Assembly: GCA_025454445.1 (NCBI GenBank) | Contig: JALOOK010000188.1 | Span: forward strand, 1-11,096 | DNA: 11,096 nucleotides | DNA from: Oscillatoria sp. Prado101 | GTDB taxonomy: Bacteria > Cyanobacteriota > Cyanobacteriia > Cyanobacteriales > Oscillatoriaceae | Direction of reading: 5' to 3' | Shown here: piece by piece, positions 5,500 to 11,096 of the stretch | How the letters are laid out: each line of letters begins with the position of its first letter | How positions within the stretch are numbered: the stretch's first letter is position 1 | Translations under genes and position numbers: made by a program | Notes under the pieces: model-generated | Database searches by the model: none | The model's input: only the letters and a program-made list of their open reading frames with translations | What the model was told of the DNA's origin: nothing

Positions 5500-6930
5500 A
5501 TGACCTACGCCTCGACTCAGACACAAGCAAAGACTGGCTACAAGGCCGGCGTTAAGGACTACCGGCTGACTTACTACACCCCGGACTACACGCCGAAAGA
5601 TACGGACATTCTGGCGGCGTTCCGCGTGACGCCCCAGCCGGGCGTTCCTCCGGAAGAAGCCGGCGCTGCTGTGGCTGCTGAGTCATCCACCGGCACCTGG
5701 ACGACCGTGTGGACAGACCTGCTGACTGACCTGGATCGCTACAAGGGTCGCTGCTACGACATCGAGCCCGTTGCCGGCGAAGACAACCAATTCATCTGCT
5801 ACGTTGCTTATCCCCTCGACCTGTTTGAAGAAGGCTCTGTGACCAACATGCTGACCTCGATCGTGGGGAACGTGTTTGGTTTCAAAGCCCTGCGGGCTCT
5901 GCGTCTGGAAGACCTGCGGATTCCTGTTGCTTACCTGAAGACCTTCCAAGGGCCTCCCCACGGCATCCAAGTAGAGCGCGACAAGCTGAACAAGTATGGC
6001 CGTCCCCTGCTGGGCTGTACGATTAAGCCCAAACTGGGTCTGTCTGCGAAAAACTACGGTCGCGCCGTCTATGAGTGCTTGCGCGGCGGTTTGGACTTCA
6101 CCAAGGACGACGAAAACATCAACTCCCAGCCGTTCCAGCGCTGGCGCGACCGCTTCCTGTTCGTCGCGGACGCAATCAAGAAGGCGCAAGCGGAAACGGG
6201 CGAAATCAAGGGCCACTACCTGAACGTCACCTCGCCCACCTGCGAAGAAATGATGAAGCGGGCTGAGTTCGCCAAAGAACTCGAAATGCCGATCATCATG
6301 CACGACTACCTGACTGCCGGCTTCACCGCCAATACGACTTTGGCCAAGTGGTGCCGCGACAACGGTCTGCTGCTGCACATCCACCGCGCTATGCACGCTG
6401 TGATCGACCGGCAGAAGAACCACGGGATTCACTTCCGCGTATTGGCCAAGACCCTGCGCATGTCCGGTGGCGACCACATCCACACCGGCACTGTGGTGGG
6501 CAAGCTGGAAGGCGAACGCGGCATCACGATGGGCTTTGTGGACCTGCTGCGCGAAAACTATGTCGAGCAAGACAAGTCTCGCGGTATCTACTTCACCCAA
6601 GACTGGGCCTCTATGCCTGGGGTGATGGCCGTCGCTTCCGGCGGTATCCACGTCTGGCACATGCCGGCACTGGTGGAAATCTTCGGCGATGACTCCGTGC
6701 TGCAATTCGGCGGCGGCACCCTGGGCCACCCCTGGGGCAACGCTCCCGGCGCAACCGCCAACCGCGTGGCGCTGGAAGCCTGCATCCAAGCCCGCAACGA
6801 AGGCCGCAACCTGGCCCGCGAAGGCAACGACGTGATCCGTGAAGCCTGCAAGTGGTCGCCTGAACTGGCTGCAGCTTGCGAACTGTGGAAGGAAATCAAG
6901 TTCGAGTTCGAGGCGATGGATACCGTCTGA
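5500..6930 (+). CDS. rbcL: Ribulose-1,5-bisphosphate carboxylase/oxygenase large subunit (form IB)
   Basis: RbcL is the catalytic subunit of the L8S8 Rubisco that fixes CO2 on ribulose bisphosphate in the carboxysome. The product has 476 residues, the normal cyanobacterial length. The active-site residues are all present, shifted one from spinach numbering: E61, N124, K176 and K178 in TIKPK, carbamylated K202 with D204 and E205 in FTKDDE, H295, H328, and loop-6 K335 in VGKLEGER. The GGGTLGHPWGN phosphate-binding segment is also intact. The C-terminal tail EIKFEFE (465-471) is the segment RbcX recognises. The ATG is set by AGGAAGG six bases upstream. It is the first gene of rbcL-rbcX-rbcS and is divergent from the kinase. 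The long minus-strand open frame across it is an artefact of its codon use. Confidence 0.99.
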   Translation: MTYASTQTQAKTGYKAGVKDYRLTYYTPDYTPKDTDILAAFRVTPQPGVPPEEAGAAVAAESSTGTWTTVWTDLLTDLDRYKGRCYDIEPVAGEDNQFICYVAYPLDLFEEGSVTNMLTSIVGNVFGFKALRALRLEDLRIPVAYLKTFQGPPHGIQVERDKLNKYGRPLLGCTIKPKLGLSAKNYGRAVYECLRGGLDFTKDDENINSQPFQRWRDRFLFVADAIKKAQAETGEIKGHYLNVTSPTCEEMMKRAEFAKELEMPIIMHDYLTAGFTANTTLAKWCRDNGLLLHIHRAMHAVIDRQKNHGIHFRVLAKTLRMSGGDHIHTGTVVGKLEGERGITMGFVDLLRENYVEQDKSRGIYFTQDWASMPGVMAVASGGIHVWHMPALVEIFGDDSVLQFGGGTLGHPWGNAPGATANRVALEACIQARNEGRNLAREGNDVIREACKWSPELAAACELWKEIKFEFEAMDTV

Positions 6931-7243
6931 TCTTGACTTTGAGAGTGCCCAGTGCTGGGTGCTGAGGGAAAAATGTCTCTCAGAACTCAGGACTGGGGAT
7001 TCCAGACGGGTGATAGCTGCAGTCAGGGACAGGACAGCTCTGGCGCTCTGCTGAAAATGGCCATCTTTGGCAATCTTTGGCAAAATACTGCGGACATGTC
7101 TGAAGTATCCCGAAAGCTTTTGGGCTCTGGCCTGGAAATGCCTGGGGAGAATGGGTAGAGTGTTGTACCTAGTAAAGGATGTAACAGTCCTTTAGGAAGA
7201 ATTTTGCTAGAAGACAAACACCTATATCAAAACTCACGACAGC
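6931..7243 (+). other. rbcL-rbcX spacer
   Basis: This 313-base spacer has no gene. It begins with low-complexity CAGTGCTGGGTGCTGAGGG-type sequence. It contains a perfect tandem 10-mer, ATCTTTGGCA, at 7063-7072 and 7073-7082. It ends with a hairpin (7173-7194) about 50 bases before rbcX. No T-run follows the hairpin, so read-through into rbcX is likely. I see no convincing promoter. Confidence 0.6.
7173..7197 (+). other. Alternative hairpins upstream of rbcX
   Basis: TAAAGGA (7173-7179) pairs with TCCTTTA (7188-7194) around an 8-base loop. The right arm can instead fold with the next bases, TCC-TTTA-GGA (7188-7197), so the two structures exclude each other. This could be an mRNA processing or stability element in the operon. 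That role is inferred from position only. Confidence 0.35.
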
Positions 7244-7654
7244 ATGGACCTAAAACAAATTGCCAAAGAGACAGCCAAGGTGCTGGCGAGTTACCTGACG
7301 TATCAAGCGGTGCGAACCGTTATGGCTCAGCTGAGCGAGACGAATCCGCCCTTGGCGATCTGGCTGAATGGTTTTTCTTCCACGGGAAAGATCCAGGACG
7401 GAGAGGAGTACCTGCGGGAGCTGCTGCAGGTGGAACAAGACCTGGCCTTCCGGATCATGACCGTGCGGGAGCACCTCGTCGAGGAAGTGGCCAACTCTTT
7501 GCCAGATTTGGTTCGCACCGGCATCCGTGAGGCGAATATGGAATATCGCCGGCAGCATCTGGAGCGCATGACGCACGCCAGCTTACCTGACTCTGCTAGC
7601 CATCCCGAACTTGAAATTAGCTCTGAGCCTAATTTGGACAATCGTTCCAGTTAG
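7244..7654 (+). CDS. rbcX: Rubisco assembly chaperone RbcX
   Basis: RbcX is a small helical homodimer that binds the C-terminal tail of newly folded RbcL and holds RbcL dimers for assembly into the L8 core. The product has 136 residues. The family's key tail-binding and surface residues are present at the usual positions: Y17 and Y20 in SYLTYQAV, Q29 in MAQL, and R70 in FRIMTVREHL. The last 25 residues or so (after HLERMTHA) are Ser/Glu/Asn-rich and look disordered, as is normal for the variable RbcX tail. The gene lies between rbcL and rbcS, the standard form IB order. No good Shine-Dalgarno precedes the ATG, so translation may be modest, which would suit a substoichiometric chaperone. Confidence 0.97.
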   Translation: MDLKQIAKETAKVLASYLTYQAVRTVMAQLSETNPPLAIWLNGFSSTGKIQDGEEYLRELLQVEQDLAFRIMTVREHLVEEVANSLPDLVRTGIREANMEYRRQHLERMTHASLPDSASHPELEISSEPNLDNRSS

Positions 7655-7774
7655 GTGCCAGTGGGCATTCAGCCGGTGGGGAATGGGTGAGGTAAACCCC
7701 CAAATCCCCCAATCTGGGCGTCCCAAATCCGCAAAAATTACCGTAGATTCCAGCAACAGACGAAGGAAGCAACA
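7655..7774 (+). other. rbcX-rbcS spacer with dispersed motif
   Basis: This 120-base spacer includes CCCCCAATCTGGGCGTCCCA (7706-7725), one of three related copies around the operon; the others lie near 5271-5300 and 8231-8260. The end of the spacer carries the rbcS ribosome binding site AAGGA (7763-7767), seven bases before the ATG. No terminator or promoter is evident, so transcription probably runs through. Confidence 0.55.
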
Positions 7775-8107
7775 ATGAAAACCCTACCCAAAGAGCGCCG
7801 TTACGAAACCCTTTCTTATCTGCCCCCCCTGACGGACGCGCAGATCAGCAAGCAGATCCAGTACGTTTTGGATAAGGGTTATTTTCCGGCAGTGGAGTTC
7901 AACGAAAACTCCGATCCCACCCTGTTCTACTGGACAATGTGGAAGCTGCCCCTGTTCAGCGCCCGCAGCCCCCAAGAAGTCCTCAGTGAAGTGCAGCAGT
8001 GCCGGTCTGAGTACCCGAATTGCTACATCCGCGTGGTGGCTTTTGACAACGTGAAGCAGTGCCAAGTTCTCAGCTTCATCGTCCACAAGCCAGCCGGTGT
8101 CCGTTAG
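7775..8107 (+). CDS. rbcS: Ribulose-1,5-bisphosphate carboxylase/oxygenase small subunit
   Basis: RbcS caps the RbcL octamer to complete the L8S8 holoenzyme and is needed for full activity. The product has 110 residues, the typical length for cyanobacterial RbcS, which lacks the plant transit peptide and has the short loop between the first beta strands. Family landmarks are ERRYETLSYLPPLTD at the N-terminus, the helix ISKQIQYVLDKGYFPAVEF, the YWTMWKLPLF strand, the helix SPQEVLSEVQQCRSEYP, and the strands YIRVVAFDNVKQCQVLSFIVHKP. The ATG is supported by AAGGA seven bases upstream. It is the last gene of the operon and is followed within 40 bases by a strong intrinsic terminator. Confidence 0.98.
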   Translation: MKTLPKERRYETLSYLPPLTDAQISKQIQYVLDKGYFPAVEFNENSDPTLFYWTMWKLPLFSARSPQEVLSEVQQCRSEYPNCYIRVVAFDNVKQCQVLSFIVHKPAGVR

Positions 8108-8122
8108 TAGATTTGCCGTAGC

Positions 8123-8177
8123 ACATTTCTGCTGAAATGTCAAGTAGGGCCTATTAAATAGGCCCTATTTTGTTTTT
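8123..8177 (+). terminator. Intrinsic terminator of the rbcLXS operon
   Basis: TAGGGCCTAT (8145-8154) and ATAGGCCCTA (8158-8167) form a perfect 10-bp stem with a TAA loop, followed directly by TTTTGTTTTT (8168-8177). This is a textbook rho-independent terminator, about 40 bases after the rbcS stop. Just upstream is a second perfect hairpin, ACATTTC-TGCT-GAAATGT (8123-8140), without a T-run. It may protect the 3' end of the message. Confidence 0.92.
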
Positions 8178-8272
8178 GGGTATGGGGCATTAACTTTTAG
8201 GCCCGAAAATTATTTTCCGCCGGCTTTCAATCCCAACCCAAAATCCGGGCATCCTAAATTCAAACACTGGTA

Positions 8273-8451
8273 TTAAAACTCAAGTTGCTGCTTACAAGTT
8301 AGTCAGGTGAGCTCCCCCCCCAATGCCGGGGTGTGGCGGGATGCGCCCCTACAAAAGCGGGGGACATTATCTTTCGAGTGCGGATAAGAAACCCGGTTTC
8401 TTAAAGAAACCGGGTTTCTCAAGACTTATAGGTAGCAACTTGGGTTATTAA
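8273..8451 (-). mobile_element. MITE-like non-autonomous element, copy B (inverted)
   Basis: This 179-bp non-coding segment has inverted ends: TTAAAACTCAAGTTGCTGC on the left (8273-8291) and GGTAGCAACTTGGGTTA on the right (8431-8447), closing in TTAA. Read on the minus strand it aligns with copy A (963-1132). The shared blocks, in order, are ATGT followed by a C-run, CTTTTGTAGGGGCG, CCCCGGC, GGGGGGGA, CCTGACT, GTAAGC, GCAACTTGAGTT. It differs by carrying a pair of AGAAACC palindromes at 8387-8419 where copy A has C/G-run hairpins. Its right end runs into the cheW ribosome binding site. Confidence 0.55.
8387..8419. repeat. Pair of AGAAACC palindromes
   Basis: AGAAACCCGGTTTCT (8387-8401) and its reverse complement AGAAACCGGGTTTCT (8405-8419) are separated by three bases. 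These are the same arms that bound each unit of the 2769-3255 array, but with no core between them and in the opposite order. The pair lies inside MITE-like copy B. Confidence 0.85.
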
Positions 8452-8458
8452 AGGAACT

Positions 8459-8971
8459 ATGTTAATGTTGCTGTTCTACGTTGGCAATGATTTGTACGCC
8501 ATTGAGAGTTCGCGTGTTGTTGAGGTAATTCCGCGCGTTCCGCTGAGGAAAATTCATCATGTACCGGAGTATGTAGCGGGTTTATTTAATTATCGGGGCG
8601 CGATCGTGCCGGTTATCGATCTGTGCTATTTGATTCGGGGGACACCCAGCCGGTTCTGCCTGAGTACGCGGATTATTATGGTGAGATGCCCTCTGAAGAA
8701 TAACACGCTGCAATACCTCGGCTTAATCGCCGAAAGGATCACAGAAACCTTTAACGCGCCAGAAAAAGACTTTGTAGACTCCGGGATTCGAGTTAAAGAA
8801 GCCCCTTACTTGGGTGGAATAAAGATAGATGAGAAAGGGATAATTCAGCGCATTCAGCTAGAGGAGCTATTTTCTGACGCCAAACATACCTACCTGCTGG
8901 CGGCGGGAGAAAACTATGCCAGCGATCTTGGCACTAATTTAGAGGATACTGGGCCCAACAATATGCACTGA
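8459..8971 (+). CDS. cheW: CheW-like chemotaxis coupling protein
   Basis: CheW couples chemoreceptors to the histidine kinase CheA in sensory arrays; in cyanobacteria such proteins usually serve type IV pilus motility or phototaxis. The product has 170 residues and is a single CheW domain over about residues 1-150. The hallmarks are LLFYVGNDLYAIESSRVVEV at the N-terminus and VPEYVAGLFNYRGAIVPVIDL (about 36-56), followed by STRIIMVRC. The tail after about residue 155 is polar. Two starts are possible. ATG 8459 is only three bases after AAAGGA (8450-8455); ATG 8465, nine bases after it, has better spacing and gives MLLFYVGN. It lies 60 bases upstream of the chemoreceptor on the same strand, probably in one transcript. 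No cheA or cheY is in the window. Confidence 0.92.
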   Translation: MLMLLFYVGNDLYAIESSRVVEVIPRVPLRKIHHVPEYVAGLFNYRGAIVPVIDLCYLIRGTPSRFCLSTRIIMVRCPLKNNTLQYLGLIAERITETFNAPEKDFVDSGIRVKEAPYLGGIKIDEKGIIQRIQLEELFSDAKHTYLLAAGENYASDLGTNLEDTGPNNMH

Positions 8972-9010
8972 TGCTAAGATTATATGTGGGATAAATTTCT
9001 AGGTTTATAA

Positions 9011-9027
9011 AAGGAGAAATAGGAGAG
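9011..9027 (+). promoter_or_regulatory. Ribosome binding site of the chemoreceptor gene
   Basis: Two purine-rich stretches, AAGGAGAAAT (9011-9020) and AGGAGAG (9021-9027), precede the ATG at 9032. The second is correctly spaced, with four bases between. This supports ATG 9032 over the in-frame ATG at 9044. Confidence 0.65.
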
Positions 9028-9031
9028 ATTT

Positions 9032-10900
9032 ATGCTAAAGAACATGAGTTTACAGACGCGGCTGACCGGCGCGTTTCTGTTCATTGGTTTAATTGTGTTA
9101 GTTGTGGCTTTAGTGGGTTGGAGTGTGAATGCCAGCCTGAGCCAAGCCCTAAACACGCTCAGCACAAATAGTCTGCCCAGTGTAATAAGTTTGTGGAGGA
9201 TTAATGAAGGACAAACCCAAATTGAATCCTCAGAACGAGCTTTACTAAACGTTGAACTCAGCCAAGCTGAAAGAAATGCTGAAAGCGACCGAATAAAAAA
9301 CGCTTGGCAGCAGATTGATAGCGGATTTCAACAGTACGACGATTCCCAAAAAACTGATGAAGAGAAGAGACTGTACGAACAGCTAAAGACGGCCTGGAAT
9401 CAGTGGAAACAAAATCATGAAAGATTCATGCTAGCGAATCAACAATTCGAGAGCTTGGGGATTCTCAACCCAGCGGCAAAGGAACTTGAACTGCTGCGTC
9501 AAGGCAGAGACAACTCTCCTGAAATGGCAGCCGTCAAAAGAGCCCGTGCTGTTTTGGATCAGCTCCACCAGCAAGCCCAAAATAATCGTCCCTCCTTTGA
9601 GGCGGCAACGAAATACCTGCTCGAAGATATAAAGCTCAACGAAGATTTTGGTATGGATACTGCTAAAGCCGCTCAAAAAAATTCGGCTCGCGGCACATTC
9701 TGGCTGATTGTCGCTTTACTGATTGGCCCTATCACAGCCGTAATTTTTGGATTTTACTTCAGCAAATCTATAACCGCCAAGGTGGCGAATTTGGTGAATC
9801 TTTCTGGCAAAATATCCAGCAGCAAAAATTTGACGGCGAGGAACGTGCTGTCATCGGAAGAGCAGCTAGACGAAATCGGCCAATTGCAAACCGCATTTTA
9901 CAACCTAGCCGACCAGATCAGTGAGGTGGTAGAGGTGGCCCAAAAAATCTCCAGTGGCGATTTGACGGCGCAGATTCAGGCGTCCAACCGGTCAGACGAA
10001 ATCGGCAAATTGCAAACAGCCTTTGCCACGATGAACAAGAACTTGAATGCCTTGATTCGGCGCATTCAGAAGTCTGGCGTGCAAATTACCACATCTTCGA
10101 CTCAAATTGCTGCCTCGGGCAAAGAACTGGAAGCCACAGCGACAGAACAGCTAGCTTCCAGCAATGAAGTCACAGCAACCGCTCAGGAAATTGCCCGCAC
10201 CTCGCAAAAGTTAGTGAAAATGATGGAGCAAGTCGCCAGCATGACTCAGAACACCGCAGCGGGAGCCAGCAACAGCCGAGACGAACTGGAGGAAATGGAA
10301 AACACGATGCGCCAGCTAACAGAAGCGACCAACTCTATCACCTCGAAACTGGGAGTGATGAATAAAAAAGCCGCCAACATTAATAATGTGGTGGTGACGA
10401 TTACCAAAGTTGCGGATCAAACCAGTATCCTGTCGCTGAATGCGGCGATTGAAGCGGAAAAGGCTGGAGAGTACGGTGCCGGCTTTGCGGTGGTGGCGCG
10501 AGAGATTCGGCGGCTGGCCAACCAGACTGCAGTGGCGACGCTGGAAATTGAGCAAATTGTCAAAGACATGCAATCGGCGGTGTCGGTGGGGGTGATGGAA
10601 ATGGATAAATTCAACAAATCGGTGACGGATAGTGTGGAGCGGGTGAGCAAGATTAGCCATCAAATTGGTAAAGTTATCAATCAAGTGCAAAGTTTGCCCC
10701 CTCAGTTTGAGCAGGTGGGTCAAAGTATGGAGGATCAAGCTCAGGCGGCGCAGCAAATCAGCGAAGCAATGGAGCAATTAACTGAGGCTTCGCAGCAAAC
10801 AGTGGATGCCTTGCGGGAAACTAATAGCGCCTTGGTGCAGTTGGACGATGCCGCCCGCTCGTTGCGGGAAGAAATTTCTAAATTTAAGGTGCAAAATTAG
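9032..10900 (+). CDS. Methyl-accepting chemotaxis protein with two HAMP-like segments
   Basis: This is a 622-residue transmembrane chemoreceptor. Membrane helix 1 is at about 14-34 (AFLFIGLIVLVVALVGWSVNA). A helical extracytoplasmic sensor of the four-helix-bundle type spans about 35-218, and helix 2 is at about 221-246 (GTFWLIVALLIGPITAVIF). Two HAMP-like segments end in DEIGQLQTAF (280-289) and DEIGKLQTAF (322-331), 42 residues apart. The signalling domain runs from about 340 to the end, with the conserved tip QTSILSLNAAIEAEKAGEYG starting at about 463 and then GFAVVAREIRRLA. It therefore keeps the CheA/CheW-contacting tip. It ends in KFKVQN, with no NWETF-like CheR tether. The ligand is unknown. 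It is paired with cheW 60 bases upstream. In known cyanobacterial motility operons a cheA often follows; here only repeats are visible. Confidence 0.96.
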   Translation: MLKNMSLQTRLTGAFLFIGLIVLVVALVGWSVNASLSQALNTLSTNSLPSVISLWRINEGQTQIESSERALLNVELSQAERNAESDRIKNAWQQIDSGFQQYDDSQKTDEEKRLYEQLKTAWNQWKQNHERFMLANQQFESLGILNPAAKELELLRQGRDNSPEMAAVKRARAVLDQLHQQAQNNRPSFEAATKYLLEDIKLNEDFGMDTAKAAQKNSARGTFWLIVALLIGPITAVIFGFYFSKSITAKVANLVNLSGKISSSKNLTARNVLSSEEQLDEIGQLQTAFYNLADQISEVVEVAQKISSGDLTAQIQASNRSDEIGKLQTAFATMNKNLNALIRRIQKSGVQITTSSTQIAASGKELEATATEQLASSNEVTATAQEIARTSQKLVKMMEQVASMTQNTAAGASNSRDELEEMENTMRQLTEATNSITSKLGVMNKKAANINNVVVTITKVADQTSILSLNAAIEAEKAGEYGAGFAVVAREIRRLANQTAVATLEIEQIVKDMQSAVSVGVMEMDKFNKSVTDSVERVSKISHQIGKVINQVQSLPPQFEQVGQSMEDQAQAAQQISEAMEQLTEASQQTVDALRETNSALVQLDDAARSLREEISKFKVQN

Positions 10901-10909
10901 GTTGAAAAC

Positions 10910-10956
10910 GAGGCAGAGCCTCTGGTAGGGCGTTCCCAGGCTCCCGCCTGGGAACG
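10910..10956 (+). repeat. Double hairpin repeat after the chemoreceptor gene
   Basis: GAGGC-AGA-GCCTC (10910-10922) is followed by CGTTCCCAGG-CTCCCG-CCTGGGAACG (10931-10956), a perfect 10-bp stem. No T-run follows, so this looks like a REP-type element rather than an intrinsic terminator. It may still slow or protect the transcript end. It lies ten bases after the stop codon. Confidence 0.7.
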
Positions 10957-10963
10957 AGGGAAT

Positions 10964-11096
10964 TGGGCTAAAGCCCAACTACGAACCTTTTGGGCTGAAG
11001 CCCAACTACGAACCTTTTGGGCTGAAGCCCAACTACGAACCTTTTGGGCTAAAGCCCAACTACGAACCTTTTGGGCTAAAGCCCAACTACGAACCT
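10964..11096 (+). repeat. 27-bp tandem hairpin repeat, at least five copies
   Basis: Copies begin at 10964, 10991, 11018, 11045 and 11072, with an exact 27-base period; the fifth is cut by the window edge. Each carries TTGGGCT-NA-AGCCCAA, a perfect 7-bp hairpin, followed by CTACGAACCTT. Copies 1, 4 and 5 have TAAA, and copies 2 and 3 have TGAA. The only variable base is in the hairpin loop. There are no spacers, so it is not a CRISPR. Confidence 0.9.

Larger units (their letters stand above)
8178..8458. other. Intergenic region between the rbcS terminator and cheW
   Basis: There is no gene here; with the terminator region the gene-free stretch runs 8108-8458 (351 bases). It holds the third copy of the CCGGGC-type motif (8231-8260) and then the inverted MITE-like copy B (8273-8451) containing two AGAAACC hairpins. 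I find no convincing cheW promoter outside the element, so cheW may be read from a promoter within or before the element. Confidence 0.6.

Noticed and set aside
5683..7083. 466-residue open frame on the minus strand across rbcL
   Set aside because: It lies opposite the certain rbcL gene. It has His/Val/Gln-rich composition typical of a reverse-strand shadow and no recognisable domain.
7244..7530. Overlapping open frames on both strands at rbcX (7204-7530 plus, 7250-7576 minus)
   Set aside because: RbcX is identified by its conserved residues; the other frames are unrelated low-complexity translations.
10964..11096. Possible CRISPR array at the right edge
   Set aside because: The 27-bp units are directly contiguous and nearly identical, with no variable spacers.

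Overview
The window is cyanobacterial chromosome. The deciding evidence is a form IB Rubisco operon in the order rbcL-rbcX-rbcS. Supporting signs are a zinc-ribbon Hanks-type kinase, a cyanobacterial-style CheW and chemoreceptor pair, the tail of a large two-partner-secretion exoprotein, two HIP1 octamers (GCGATCGC at 3516 and 3582), and long spacers full of hairpin repeats. The repeat load and the motility genes suggest a large-genome filamentous form, perhaps Oscillatoriales-like. That placement is inference.

Layout. 2-775 (+) is the 3' end of a haemagglutinin-like secreted protein. 776-1443 is a C/G-rich repeat region with one complete and one truncated copy of a small MITE-like element. 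1444-1818 (+) is a probable small membrane protein. 2052-2708 (-) is a protein of four Tudor/SH3-like modules made by internal duplication. 2769-3255 is an array of six 66-bp hairpin repeats. 3254-5029 (-) is a membrane-anchored Ser/Thr kinase whose stop codon uses two bases of the last repeat. 5030-5499 is the divergent kinase/rbcL control region, with a G-quadruplex motif, low-complexity DNA and a likely rbcL promoter. 5500-8107 (+) is rbcL, rbcX and rbcS, closed by a strong intrinsic terminator. 8108-8458 holds a second MITE-like copy in inverted orientation, whose end abuts the cheW ribosome binding site. 8459-10900 (+) is cheW and a chemoreceptor with two HAMP-like segments. The window ends inside a 27-bp tandem hairpin array.

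How the genes work together. RbcL and RbcS form Rubisco. RbcX is the assembly chaperone that grips the RbcL C-terminal tail, and that tail is present here. CheW and the chemoreceptor would form the sensory end of a motility signalling array; no cheA or cheY lies in the window. No functional link between the kinase and Rubisco can be shown beyond their divergent arrangement.

I did not find a clear new multi-gene system. The most unusual material is the non-coding repeat architecture and the duplicated Tudor-like protein.
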